This document shows, one piece after another, positions 36,589-46,012 of a stretch of 58,067 nucleotides of DNA. Position 1 is the stretch's first letter, and every line of letters starts with the position of its first letter. The notes below the pieces were generated by a model. That model had not been told where the DNA came from. It saw only the letters and a program-made list of their open reading frames with translations, and made no database searches. A program made the translations under genes and the position numbers. The DNA comes from Oscillospiraceae bacterium (GTDB lineage: Bacteria; Bacillota; Clostridia; Oscillospirales; Ruminococcaceae): assembly GCA_014799385.1 (NCBI GenBank), contig JAAVIC010000032.1:1-58067 (forward strand). The letters run 5' to 3'.

Positions 36589-37329
36589 TTGTTATCTCTT
36601 CCCGAAAAATACAAGAAAGACAACCGAATAGCCGTAAAACCGTTTCTCACGCCTACGCTCTCTGCTGCCGAAAAGAAACGTTTTAAGGACGCAGTTGAGG
36701 AAATACGGATAACCTATCAGATTGAGGGCTTTGATATTCCGAATCTGGTCAATGAAGAGTATAATTGTCAGGTGATCGCGTTCTTGAGCGTTCGGCTGAA
36801 AGATCTGAAAAGCGCAGCGTTTGCGGGTCGTGTAATACAAAGCGCGGTAAAAACCTTATGTGTTATTGAGTTCACGGACGGCATTGATGAGTGTTGGTGC
36901 TTTGCCGATAAAAGGCTTAATAAACAGGATAACAACGAGATCGTTGTTGAGAGCGTGTTCTTGACGGAAAAGATGCCGCTTAATTTCGATAACGATACAA
37001 AAACGTTGTTCAAACTCTACATAGATCACGGCTCTGTTCTCAACCGAAGCAATAAGCACGCTTATTATATGGAAATGATGACAAAAGCGTTTATTGTGTT
37101 CAATCAGACCCTGTATTCGGGGTGTATGAAAATCCTTGACAGCAAGCTGTGGTACAGCGAGAATAATGTGATACGTTGTTACTCGCTTTTGATGCAGTTG
37201 AAAGCAATGAAAAGTGCCGCTTTAAAACTTACATCAATAGCTGACAAGGGTGCGACGAACAGGCAGATGAAAGAGGTAATCTCGCAGCTTGCGGATATGC
37301 TGGAGGGGAGTGGTGAAAACAATGAATGA
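36589..37329 (+). CDS. DUF4391 family protein
   Basis: A 246-aa soluble protein matching my memory of DUF4391 (LPEKYKKDNRIAVKPFLTPTLSAAEKKRFKDAV and the FTDGIDECWCFADKRLNKQ segment). Such proteins are typically encoded beside SNF2-type helicases and type III-like methyltransferases, as here. The biochemical role is unknown. A TTG start at 36589 lies 4 bases after the helicase stop with AAAGG upstream, and the 3' end overlaps the zinc-ribbon gene by 8 bases, so translation is coupled. Confidence 0.8.
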   Translation: MLSLPEKYKKDNRIAVKPFLTPTLSAAEKKRFKDAVEEIRITYQIEGFDIPNLVNEEYNCQVIAFLSVRLKDLKSAAFAGRVIQSAVKTLCVIEFTDGIDECWCFADKRLNKQDNNEIVVESVFLTEKMPLNFDNDTKTLFKLYIDHGSVLNRSNKHAYYMEMMTKAFIVFNQTLYSGCMKILDSKLWYSENNVIRCYSLLMQLKAMKSAALKLTSIADKGATNRQMKEVISQLADMLEGSGENNE

Positions 37330-37786
37330 TTCGATTAAATTTGAAATATCTATACCAACAGACGTTGACGGTTTCGTGCTAATGCAATGCGAATATTGCG
37401 GAGATTATTTCAAATGCAAACCATCAGATGTCAAGGATGATGAAGTACTTTTTATTCATTGTCCAAGTTGTGGTTTAGTAAGTGAAGATTATTTGACAGA
37501 TGACATACGCGAGCTTGCGATGACAATGGCTGAAAACTATGCAAGTGAGTACTTGAATAATGAATTGAAAAAGCTTGAAAGAAGATTTTCTTCAAACAAG
37601 TTTTTTAAAATAAAAGTAGAAAATAAGTCTAAACCGAAATATGAAAGTCCAATTTATTCAAGTATTGACGCATTGGAAGAAAAGAGTTTCGTATGCTGTG
37701 AACGCAGCGCAAAGATTAAGTCGATATTAAAGATGTCGGCTTGTTATTGTCCGTTTTGTGGAGGGATTACTTTTGAAGATGAATAG
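37322..37786 (+). CDS. Zinc-ribbon protein of unknown function
   Basis: A 154-aa protein with three Cys pairs: CEYCG (near 23), CPSCG (near 47) and a terminal CPFCG (near 145), plus CC near 120. The first two pairs probably form one zinc ribbon. A charged helix (ELKKLERRFSSNKF) links the ends. ATG 37322 overlaps the DUF4391 stop. The gene is noticeably AT-richer than its neighbours. It ends inside the next gene's start region, so the operon is tightly packed. Function is unknown; an accessory or nucleic-acid-binding role is possible. Confidence 0.7.
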   Translation: MNDSIKFEISIPTDVDGFVLMQCEYCGDYFKCKPSDVKDDEVLFIHCPSCGLVSEDYLTDDIRELAMTMAENYASEYLNNELKKLERRFSSNKFFKIKVENKSKPKYESPIYSSIDALEEKSFVCCERSAKIKSILKMSACYCPFCGGITFEDE

Positions 37787-38594
37787 AAAAGAATTGAAGA
37801 AAACCATAAGTGATTTTAACACCATATCCACTAGGCTGCTACAATCCGATTATGATGAATATATTGGTGTATTAAAAAGGTTTCTTAATTTTATAGAATC
37901 AACAGAAATTGTTAATGATTTTATACAAGATTGTGGTGGGTATTGCGCTGACATAGAAGAAAGCTTCAATGAAGTTTGTCAAAGCTTTGAGCCCACACGC
38001 TTTAATTTCAGCATTGGCACGGAAGAAGAAACCTCGGAAATTTACTCTTTGGTGAAACTTCTATGTGAGAATAACTTTCAGCATCCGCCACTGGAATTAT
38101 TAACTGCGTATTCGTATGCCAAAAAGTACAACGATATGGTTAAAGACTTTAACCATAAGGTGATTTTTGTGCTTGTAGGTCATATTGAGAATTATTTAAA
38201 GAAAGTAGGTATCGACATGGGATTAGACAGTAACATAACGTACAACATAAACGGCAATCAGGTAAACGTTGCCAACGATAATGCAACGATCAACGCTACT
38301 CAGAACAACGGAATTGACGCCGCTGAGCTGAAAAAGCTTTTTGATTCAATGCGCAACAGCCTCTCCGAGGAGCTTTCCGAAGAGGATAAAAAAGACGCTG
38401 AAGAGTGCATTGATATTATTGAGCAAGAATTGCAGTCGAACAATCCAAACGAAGAAACGGTTAAAACACGTTTTAAGCTTCTGAAAAGGATTGACTGTAG
38501 CGTAAAGTTTTTAAGCGCATGTGCTTCTGTTGCGACATTCGCAAACAGATTCTATCCCTTTTTAGATCAAATCGCCTTGATGTTCCAAGGCTAA
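37779..38594 (+). CDS. 271-aa protein with Asn-rich linker and helical C-terminal domain
   Basis: The N-terminal part (about 1-145) is helical and acidic, without recognisable motifs. A linker rich in Asn, Gly and Thr (NITYNINGNQVNVANDNATI, near 150-170) leads to a C-terminal helical domain (about 180-271). Proteins with this kind of Asn-rich hinge plus helical tail occur as candidate effectors in phage-defence loci (AbiTii-like), but I cannot place it firmly. Start ATG 37779; a TTG at 37773 has better spacing to GGAGGG and is an alternative. The AT-rich N-terminal half and host-like C-terminal half suggest domain exchange. Confidence 0.68.
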   Translation: MNRKELKKTISDFNTISTRLLQSDYDEYIGVLKRFLNFIESTEIVNDFIQDCGGYCADIEESFNEVCQSFEPTRFNFSIGTEEETSEIYSLVKLLCENNFQHPPLELLTAYSYAKKYNDMVKDFNHKVIFVLVGHIENYLKKVGIDMGLDSNITYNINGNQVNVANDNATINATQNNGIDAAELKKLFDSMRNSLSEELSEEDKKDAEECIDIIEQELQSNNPNEETVKTRFKLLKRIDCSVKFLSACASVATFANRFYPFLDQIALMFQG

Positions 38595-38618
38595 AAAACA
38601 AAAGTGAGGTACACCAAA

Positions 38619-40646
38619 ATGGAAAAATATCCGCACATTTCGGAAGGCATTCTCGGCGAAGAAACGGTCGCCAAAACCAACACAAAGCTTTTCCTTGATC
38701 TGGTAGAACAATATTTCCCCGAAGCGATAAAGGACGGCGAGGTCGATTTTACCGCGCTCAAAGAGGAAATGGGCGAGTTCCCCGAAGTCGGAGCGGAACA
38801 CTATGACTTCACATGGGCGGGCAAACAGGCGGCTAAAAAGGAAGCTCAAGACGACGCGTTCGGGAGAACTCTGCGTTTTTATCCCGATGAGAGTGTAAAT
38901 CCCGACAGCACCGAAAACCTCTATATTGAGGGCGATAACCTTGAAGTGCTGAAATTGCTGCGCCGTAACTATCGTGGGCAAATCAAGATGATCTATATAG
39001 ACCCGCCGTATAACACTGAAAAGGATAGAATATATCGTGATAATTTTACAATGACCGAAGAAGAATTGGCTAAATTATCAGGTGATATTGTTGATAATGT
39101 GCGTTTCCAAAAAGCCAAAAAGGACGGAGCAAAATATCATACTAATTGGCTGAATATGATGTATCCTCGATTAAAGCTTGCCAGAGAATTGCTTGCCGAA
39201 GATGGTGTTATATTGATCAATATGGATGAGCATGAGATAACCAATTTACATATTTTAATGAGATCTATTTTTAACGACCGAAACGATCTCGGTGCGATTG
39301 TTTGGGATAAAAGGAATCCTAAAGGTGATGCAAATGGTATTGCTTATCAGCATGAAAACATCCTAGTTTATTCCAAAAACAAGATTGAATTTTTCTCTAA
39401 ACACGATGTTCAAAGAGCAAAGAAAAATGCAAAGCGTATGATTGCTAAAGCCAATCAGTTGTTTATGAAGAAATCAGATGATTATACTCTCGAAGATATA
39501 AATAAAGACTTTTCCGAATGGATAAGAAAACAGGATAACTTAAGCGGTGGTGAAAGAGGATATTGTAAAATTGATGAAAACGGGAAGATTTATCAATCAG
39601 TGTCAATGGCATGGCCAAATAAAAAGAAAGCTCCTGATGATTATTTCATTCCATTAGTACATCCAACTACAGGAAAGCCCTGTCCAGTTCCAAACAAAGG
39701 GTGGAGAAATCCAAGTGCAACAATGAAAGAACTTTTAGAAAATGATTTAATAATCTTTGGGGATGATGAAACTACACAGCCAAGAAGGAAGTATTTTCTT
39801 GAAGAAAACATGAGTGAAAACATTCCGTCCATACTCTACTATGGTGGAAGTGATACAGATATACTTGCAGATATGGACATTCCATTTGATAATCCCAAGG
39901 TTGTAGATGTTGTCAAGGATCATATTAGTGCGTTTGCACATGATAGTGATATTGTTCTTGACTTTTTTAGCGGGTCTGCCACTACCGCTCATGCTGTTAT
40001 GCAACTCAATGCTGAAGACGGTCAAAGTCGTAGATTTATTCTTGTTCAATTTCCTGAATTGTGTGAGGAGGATACGGAAACATATAAAGCAGGCTTCCAA
40101 AACATCTGCGAGATCGGCAAAGAGCGCATCCGTCGCTCCGCCAAGAAGATCGCCGAGGAAAATCCCGATGCAAAGTTTGACGGCGGCTTTAAAGTCTTTA
40201 AAACAGCCGACACCACTATCCGTTGGAACAAGCTGAATGACACTGATCTTTTGGAACTTGAAAAGTCGCAGAAGACAAGCAATGATAAAATAGATTTCAC
40301 CGACGGTTATAATGATATCGACGTTGTGTACGAAATTATGCTCCGTCATCACAATATCCCGTTGTCAACTCCGATTGAAAAGCTCGATGAGGTCGGCGAA
40401 CGCACCTTTATTTTCGCCGATTCCGTTGTGGTTTGCTTAGAACCGCAGATCACCGATGAACTTATTGAAAAACTCGCCGCGCTTGAACCCACACCTGCTA
40501 AATTTATCCTTCGCGACAGCGCGTTCGGTGATGATATTGAGTTCAAGGACGTTTCTTTCAGAAGACTTTCCGCGCTTATTCAGAATCATCAGTCCGAGGA
40601 AGAAAAGAAGAGCAAGTACAACAGCTATACCGTTGAATTTATTTAA
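38619..40646 (+). CDS. mod: Type III restriction-modification methyltransferase subunit (Mod)
   Basis: A 675-aa adenine-N6 methyltransferase of the beta class: catalytic DPPYN (in YIDPPYNTEKD, about 129) precedes the SAM-binding FFSGSAT (about 449). The central region between them (about 140-440) is the target-recognition part. The N-terminal region is typical of clostridial Mod proteins. ATG 38619 has GAGG upstream. It is followed 11 bases later by res, the usual mod-res order. The middle (about 39030-40070) is far more AT-rich than the two ends, indicating replacement of the specificity segment by recombination. Mod acts alone as a methylase and with Res as a restriction enzyme. Confidence 0.95.
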   Translation: MEKYPHISEGILGEETVAKTNTKLFLDLVEQYFPEAIKDGEVDFTALKEEMGEFPEVGAEHYDFTWAGKQAAKKEAQDDAFGRTLRFYPDESVNPDSTENLYIEGDNLEVLKLLRRNYRGQIKMIYIDPPYNTEKDRIYRDNFTMTEEELAKLSGDIVDNVRFQKAKKDGAKYHTNWLNMMYPRLKLARELLAEDGVILINMDEHEITNLHILMRSIFNDRNDLGAIVWDKRNPKGDANGIAYQHENILVYSKNKIEFFSKHDVQRAKKNAKRMIAKANQLFMKKSDDYTLEDINKDFSEWIRKQDNLSGGERGYCKIDENGKIYQSVSMAWPNKKKAPDDYFIPLVHPTTGKPCPVPNKGWRNPSATMKELLENDLIIFGDDETTQPRRKYFLEENMSENIPSILYYGGSDTDILADMDIPFDNPKVVDVVKDHISAFAHDSDIVLDFFSGSATTAHAVMQLNAEDGQSRRFILVQFPELCEEDTETYKAGFQNICEIGKERIRRSAKKIAEENPDAKFDGGFKVFKTADTTIRWNKLNDTDLLELEKSQKTSNDKIDFTDGYNDIDVVYEIMLRHHNIPLSTPIEKLDEVGERTFIFADSVVVCLEPQITDELIEKLAALEPTPAKFILRDSAFGDDIEFKDVSFRRLSALIQNHQSEEEKKSKYNSYTVEFI

Positions 40647-40657
40647 GGAGAGCCGTC

Positions 40658-43600
40658 ATGAGCGAGAAAATCACTTTCAAATTTGAAGAACTCGGATATC
40701 AGACCAACGCCGTTAACGCTGTTGTCGATCTGCTCCAAGGCATAGACCGCGGCACGGTCAACAGCATCTATTCAAATACCCGCGCAACAAGAACTTTCGA
40801 TTCAACTCACCCCGAAGCAAACGCGCGGTTCTCGGTCGGGTCAAGACTTATTGCTAATATGCAGAAGGTTCAGTACAGGAACGGGCTTTTCAAAGATAAT
40901 GAGATCGTCGGCAGAATACCGCAGTTTACCATAGAAATGGAAACAGGCACGGGTAAGACGTTTGTTTATTTGAAAACTATTTTGTCGTTGTGGGCTACAT
41001 ATCACGAGCAGTTCAAGAAATTCATTATCGTTGTGCCGTCAAATCCTATTCTGCTTGGTGTAAAGAAGTCGGTAGAAATGCTGTCCGATTATTTTAAGCC
41101 GCAGTTTCAGAATATAGACTTGTCAAAGCATACGTTTGTATATGACAAAAACTGCGAGGTTGGAGCCGTAACAAGCAGATTTATCGAAAATACCGATCTT
41201 TCGATAATGCTTGTAACATATCAGTCTTTCAACAAGGACACAAACCGCCTGCGCACCCCAAACGAGAACGGAGTTGTAGTCTGGGAAGATATCAAGGACG
41301 TTGCGCCTATCGTAATCATTGACGAGCCCCAGAAGATCGACGGCACGGGCAGAAAGAAAAGTAAGGCATTGGAAGCTATCGAGGAATTGAACCCTCCTAT
41401 GATACTTCGATATTCCGCAACACATAAAAACCTGTATAATCCGATTTATAAGCTTGATTCTTTTCAAGCATATCAGGAAAAGCTCGTAAAGCAAATCAAA
41501 GTCACCACAATACACAGCCTAATGTCAAAAGAAAAACCATACATTCGCTTTATAAAGATCACTCCTGATCTGAAAGCACTGATAGAGATATTCTATTCCG
41601 ATCAGGGCAAGGAAACCAAGTTCAAGAAATTTGAGGTTGAGAATAACGCGCCTTTGGAGGAACTTTCAGGAGGACTTCCTCAGTACAAGAATTGGTTTAT
41701 CGCCGAACAGCCGAACAAACAGAAGCCGCTTGCAATCTCGTGCGGTGATGGTAATATGATGTATCTCAACGCGGGAACAAGCAACGATGATCAGTCTCCA
41801 GAAGTTTCCGCCGAGATGCAAATGCGTATAGCTATTAAAGCACATATTACAAAGCAGATAGAGATACTTAACGAGGGCGGCAAGATAAAGGCTCTCGCGT
41901 TGTTCTTCGTTGATTCGGTATCCAAAGTTCGCGGTGACGCACCCGACGGACGCGGTGAATATCTTGTTATGTTCGACAGAGTATTCGACGAGATCAGAGA
42001 AGAAATGATGACTAATCTTTTGGTTCTCGACGCGTTTAAGAAATTCCCCAAAGAACTTGCGATACTTGATAAGAAAATCCCCGCAAGCGCAGTGCGCGAG
42101 GGATACTTCGCCGTGGATAAAAATAAAAAAGCCGTTGAGATAGAAAAATGGAATAGTGATGTTTCTGACGAAGATGTATCTTTTGACGCAAAAACGCAAG
42201 AGAACATCGACAGAGGCGTAGACCTTATCCTCAACAAAAAGGACGAGCTTATCTCGTTCGGAGAACCGCTTACATTTATCTTTTCCCACTCGGCATTGCG
42301 CGAGGGCTGGGATAATCCCAATGTGTTCACGCTTGTGACATTGAAACACGGCAGTAATGATATTGCCAAGAAACAGGAAGTAGGTCGCGGCTTGCGTCTT
42401 CCTGTAAACACAAACGGTGTACGCTGTAAACTTGATAACATAAATCAGCTCACAGTGGTTGCCAACGATTATTATGATCAGTTTGCGGCTTCTCTTCAAG
42501 AGGACTACAACAATTCCATGGGCTTTAATAAAAACGAAGTCAGCGCGGATATTGTTAAAAACACAATGAAGAAAGCGGGCATACCCGAGGCTAAGATCGA
42601 GACTGCTTGCGACGCGTTTAAGCGTGAGATCATTGCGGCGGGGATCGTAAAACCCGATAAAAACGGAAAGCTTATCCTTACTTCCGAAGCCGATGAGCGG
42701 CTTCGGAACATAACTTTCGTTGACCCTGTTTTGATAGAGCATTCCGCAACAGTTGTAAACTCTTTTGTGGATTTGATGACCAACAAGGGAACAAAGAAGA
42801 TCACAGTAATAAACGGCGACGAGCCCGCTTCGGAGAACGGCTTTCAGAAGTACTTCCAAGAGGAAACGTTCTATTCTCTGTACCGCAATATGCTTGAAAT
42901 ACTGCAAATGCGATCGGTTTACCGCTACAATTTCGATAAGGACAAGTTTATCGCCGATGTTTCGGCAGAGCTTGAACGCCTGTTTGCTAAAAAGAACGAC
43001 AAGCTGAAATTTGAGATCACCAATGCTTATGTTGATTTCAACGAGGCGCAACGTATGCAAATGTCAGGTGTTACATCGAGCATTGAAGAAGACGAATTCC
43101 GCGAGAACGTATACGCGGAGCGTCCGTTGTTTGATATCGTGAATTTTATCATGCAGCAGACGATGCTTCCGAGGCTTGCGATCATTAAAATAATAAATAA
43201 CCTTAAAGATACATCAAAAAACAAGCTGAACGACCAAGATCATCTCGAAGACGCGGTTGATCTGATCAACAAAAAATTAACCGAGTATAAACGCGACTTC
43301 ATCGAAGCGCAGTTAGTTTCTGGTGTATCAGCAAACGAGAAGCAAATCTTTGAGGTTGATCAGATAATCGATGAGGAGAATATCAAATATTTTTTCAAGC
43401 CCAATCCCGCGCACCACAGAGCGTTAAATCTGAAATACAAGTTTGACAGCGATGGTGAAGAGAAATTTGCTAAGGCACTTGACGAGGACACTAGTGTTCT
43501 TATGTGGACTAAGCTGAAAAAGGGCGGCTTTGTGATAGAAACTCCTGTGGGCGATTATTCTCCCGATTGGGCTATCGTTTATCAAAAAAGCGGCGAAAGC

Positions 43601-43846
43601 ATTTCCATGTACTTTATTGCCGAGACGAAGTGCGATGAAGAATGGAATGATCTGACAGAGGACGAGCAAATCAAGATACGCTGCGCCGCGATGCACTTTA
43701 AGGCAGTAGATAAAGCAAGCTCAAAATCTGTAAAGTACAAATGGGTGAACGCCTATAATGATACCACAAAAAACAATAGTTTTCCTCAGATATTTGTAGA
43801 TGAGAACTACGAAAACTCAATTGCTATAGATCGGACTTCCGGCTAA
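40658..43846 (+). CDS. res: Type III restriction endonuclease subunit (Res)
   Basis: A 1062-aa helicase-nuclease. Walker A METGTGKT (about 95), the DEPQ box IIDEPQKIDG, SATHK, then SHSALREGWDNPNVF and KKQEVGRGLRLPV give a complete SF2 motor. Near the C-terminus, GDYSPDWAIVYQ and YFIAETK (about 965-990) form the PD-(D/E)XK nuclease core. It should cut unmodified DNA in a complex with Mod, driven by ATP. AAGGAGA precedes the ATG. A strong terminator follows at 43891. Confidence 0.95.
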   Translation: MSEKITFKFEELGYQTNAVNAVVDLLQGIDRGTVNSIYSNTRATRTFDSTHPEANARFSVGSRLIANMQKVQYRNGLFKDNEIVGRIPQFTIEMETGTGKTFVYLKTILSLWATYHEQFKKFIIVVPSNPILLGVKKSVEMLSDYFKPQFQNIDLSKHTFVYDKNCEVGAVTSRFIENTDLSIMLVTYQSFNKDTNRLRTPNENGVVVWEDIKDVAPIVIIDEPQKIDGTGRKKSKALEAIEELNPPMILRYSATHKNLYNPIYKLDSFQAYQEKLVKQIKVTTIHSLMSKEKPYIRFIKITPDLKALIEIFYSDQGKETKFKKFEVENNAPLEELSGGLPQYKNWFIAEQPNKQKPLAISCGDGNMMYLNAGTSNDDQSPEVSAEMQMRIAIKAHITKQIEILNEGGKIKALALFFVDSVSKVRGDAPDGRGEYLVMFDRVFDEIREEMMTNLLVLDAFKKFPKELAILDKKIPASAVREGYFAVDKNKKAVEIEKWNSDVSDEDVSFDAKTQENIDRGVDLILNKKDELISFGEPLTFIFSHSALREGWDNPNVFTLVTLKHGSNDIAKKQEVGRGLRLPVNTNGVRCKLDNINQLTVVANDYYDQFAASLQEDYNNSMGFNKNEVSADIVKNTMKKAGIPEAKIETACDAFKREIIAAGIVKPDKNGKLILTSEADERLRNITFVDPVLIEHSATVVNSFVDLMTNKGTKKITVINGDEPASENGFQKYFQEETFYSLYRNMLEILQMRSVYRYNFDKDKFIADVSAELERLFAKKNDKLKFEITNAYVDFNEAQRMQMSGVTSSIEEDEFRENVYAERPLFDIVNFIMQQTMLPRLAIIKIINNLKDTSKNKLNDQDHLEDAVDLINKKLTEYKRDFIEAQLVSGVSANEKQIFEVDQIIDEENIKYFFKPNPAHHRALNLKYKFDSDGEEKFAKALDEDTSVLMWTKLKKGGFVIETPVGDYSPDWAIVYQKSGESISMYFIAETKCDEEWNDLTEDEQIKIRCAAMHFKAVDKASSKSVKYKWVNAYNDTTKNNSFPQIFVDENYENSIAIDRTSG

Positions 43847-43890
43847 TTTATCCGCCTAATAGTGGTTTTAATGTAGATTGAGAGTTTAAA

Positions 43891-43918
43891 GCGAGGGATA
43901 ATCTTCCCTCGCCCTTTT
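43891..43918 (+). terminator. Terminator of the type III R-M operon
   Basis: GCGAGGGA pairs with TCCCTCGC, followed by CCTTTTG. Confidence 0.85.
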
Positions 43919-44015
43919 GTTCTAACAAAATATAAAAATATTGAAAAGTAAGTTTGATTCGCATGAATAATTTTAAGTTTTTTGATATAAAATATAACGT
44001 ATTTTTAAAAATGCA

Positions 44016-44044
44016 TTGACAAATCGAATTATATGTTGTATAAT
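44016..44044 (+). promoter_or_regulatory. Promoter of the AAA ATPase/TOPRIM operon
   Basis: TTGACA-17-TATAAT, 40 bp before the ATPase start. Confidence 0.85.
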
Positions 44045-44084
44045 ACATTATATAATTATATAACCACAGTTGGAGGGCGTTGAT

Positions 44085-45404
44085 ATGTTCACTTATGTAA
44101 AATTGAAGAACTTTAAGTCGTTTGGCAATATTTGCTTTGATTTTAAGAAAACTCAAAAGGAAACAAAAAAGTTTATTGCTATCTATGGCGAAAACGGCAG
44201 CGGTAAGTCGAATTTCGTATCGGTTTTCGAATTTATGTACTATTCGTTTAACTCGATAAAGCTCAATGATGTCTATAATTTGATTACAGTCAATGCAAAA
44301 GAACTGTCTATTAAAGTTCCGCAAATGCCAATGAATTCTATTCTAAATCAAATTTCCATGAAACTGAACGATTACCGCATGATCGGGTGTTCGGAACCAA
44401 CAACAGTCGAGTTGGGATTTGAGATTGATGGAATTGAGGGATATTATAGCGTTAAGTTTACTGATATCATTCTATCTGAAGAACTTTATTATCTTTGCGG
44501 CAAAAAGCGCGGGAAAATTTTTTCATTAAACTCTGATGATAAAAAAGTCAGCAGCGGATCATTCTCTTCCGATTATATGGAGGACTTTGAAAAAGCACTG
44601 GATAAGTATTGGGGCAAACACACTTTATTTGCCATATTATGTCGTGAAATGAATGAAAAAAATCCGCATTATATTGAAAGCAATGTTTCAAAAGCATTAC
44701 TTGATGTATATTATTCACTAAACAAAACTTTTGTATCATATACAAAATATGATCTTCATGTGCCGTTAAGCGGATCTGGTGTGGAAAGCTATTCGTATGA
44801 CGGAATCCTTCCGATAAAAGACGAAAAGCTGCTTGACACGAACGAGAAAATCCTCAATGAATTGCTGGTGCAGCTTTATCCCGATATCAAGTGCGTATAT
44901 TATGAGAAGAAAATCAAGAATGACAAAATCGAGTATTCGCTTCATGCAAAAAAGGTAATTGCTAACGCAATAAGGGATATTCCTTTTGATTATGAATCCA
45001 CGGGTACAAGAGGATTGTTGAGAGTTTTAAGCGCCGCTGTTGCTGTTATGAATGGCGAAACTGTGATTTACGATGAAATAGATAGCGGAATTCACGATCT
45101 TCTTATGAAAACGCTGATTACTTCTTTGGCTAAAGCAGCTTCCGGTCAACTTATCATAACTACTCACAACACTTTATTGCTTGAATCAATTGATTCACAA
45201 TCTGCGTATGTCATTTATATGGATTGCGATGGAAACAAAGAGGCTAGGTGCATTGCCGATTATGGCGATCGCGTCCAAAAAAACAATAATATGCGTAACC
45301 TTTATCTTAAGGGAATGTATGGTGGAATTCCATATACATCCGAAATCGACTTTTCTTATATTTTAAATACTATTGAAAGGGCAGGTGATGGCAATGCCGA
45401 ATAA
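44085..45404 (+). CDS. AAA15/AAA21-type SMC-like ATPase (RloA/AbiL/OLD-like)
   Basis: A 439-aa ABC/SMC-like ATPase that opens with FTYVKLKNFKSFGNI, the family signature. Walker A is YGENGSGKS (about 35-43), the signature-like region precedes ESTGTRGLLRVL (about 305-316), and Walker B is TVIYDEIDSG (about 326-335), with the His switch in ITTHNTLLLES. Such ATPases pair with TOPRIM-type nucleases in OLD, PARIS and Rlo/AbiL systems. ATG 44085 has GGAGGG upstream. The 3' end overlaps the next gene by 11 bases. It is a probable sensor/activator subunit of a phage-defence pair. Confidence 0.88.
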   Translation: MFTYVKLKNFKSFGNICFDFKKTQKETKKFIAIYGENGSGKSNFVSVFEFMYYSFNSIKLNDVYNLITVNAKELSIKVPQMPMNSILNQISMKLNDYRMIGCSEPTTVELGFEIDGIEGYYSVKFTDIILSEELYYLCGKKRGKIFSLNSDDKKVSSGSFSSDYMEDFEKALDKYWGKHTLFAILCREMNEKNPHYIESNVSKALLDVYYSLNKTFVSYTKYDLHVPLSGSGVESYSYDGILPIKDEKLLDTNEKILNELLVQLYPDIKCVYYEKKIKNDKIEYSLHAKKVIANAIRDIPFDYESTGTRGLLRVLSAAVAVMNGETVIYDEIDSGIHDLLMKTLITSLAKAASGQLIITTHNTLLLESIDSQSAYVIYMDCDGNKEARCIADYGDRVQKNNNMRNLYLKGMYGGIPYTSEIDFSYILNTIERAGDGNAE

Positions 45405-45999
45405 ATTTCAAGCAAATTATTGCCGCGCACTTGTCATTGCCCACGGAGCGTCTGAATATCAGATAGCTTCGTACATAAAACGAAATCTGCGTATTCCAAT
45501 GGAGATAAAAGCAAGAGATAGCGGAAGGCATAGTATACAAATAAATGGTTTGGCTGCCTACTTGAAAAAACTTTATCCAAATCAGAACGCACTTTTGGAT
45601 GATGTCAATGCAAATCAGAAGAATAAGAAGCTTGTTGATTTTGCCGTGTTTACGATTATGGATACTGACGATTGCGATCCGCCATCGCTATGCCAAAAAT
45701 ACAAGGACAGAACCATTTTTGACGGGCTTTGGATTCAGCCGTATATCTATCCTATATACAACACACCATCCTTAGAGCATATTCTTTACAATGCTAATAT
45801 CATTGATAAGATGCTTTCCGATGATGAAAAAATGCGTGTTTATCGAAAAATATTCCCGTTGGATAAAAACAATCCCATTCAAAAAGGGATCACAGAAATG
45901 GAAGCATTTCGTGACGAGATCAGAAATGTCAATAATACAAACTTAGATGAATTTGTTGACTACTGTATCAGATGGGCTGCTTCAAATCGTGTTAACTAA
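45394..45999 (+). CDS. TOPRIM/RloB-like partner of the ATPase
   Basis: A 201-aa protein with a TOPRIM-like plan: hydrophobic strand plus acidic loop LVIAHGASE (about 14-22, cf. hGxSE) and a later DTDDCD motif (about 90) after VFTIMD. Size and partner match RloB/AbiL-like proteins. It would be the nuclease or effector. The start ATG 45394 is favoured over ATG 45388 by spacing to AGGTG. Overlap with the ATPase gene implies coupled translation. The exact family (RloB or the DUF4435 of PARIS) cannot be settled by eye. Confidence 0.75.
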   Translation: MPNKFQANYCRALVIAHGASEYQIASYIKRNLRIPMEIKARDSGRHSIQINGLAAYLKKLYPNQNALLDDVNANQKNKKLVDFAVFTIMDTDDCDPPSLCQKYKDRTIFDGLWIQPYIYPIYNTPSLEHILYNANIIDKMLSDDEKMRVYRKIFPLDKNNPIQKGITEMEAFRDEIRNVNNTNLDEFVDYCIRWAASNRVN

Positions 46000-46012
46000 G
46001 GAGAACTTACTT

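Noticed and set aside
33396-43846. The SNF2 helicase and Res are both exactly 1062 residues, suggesting a duplication
   Set aside because: Their motifs, domain order and surrounding sequences differ; equal length is coincidence.
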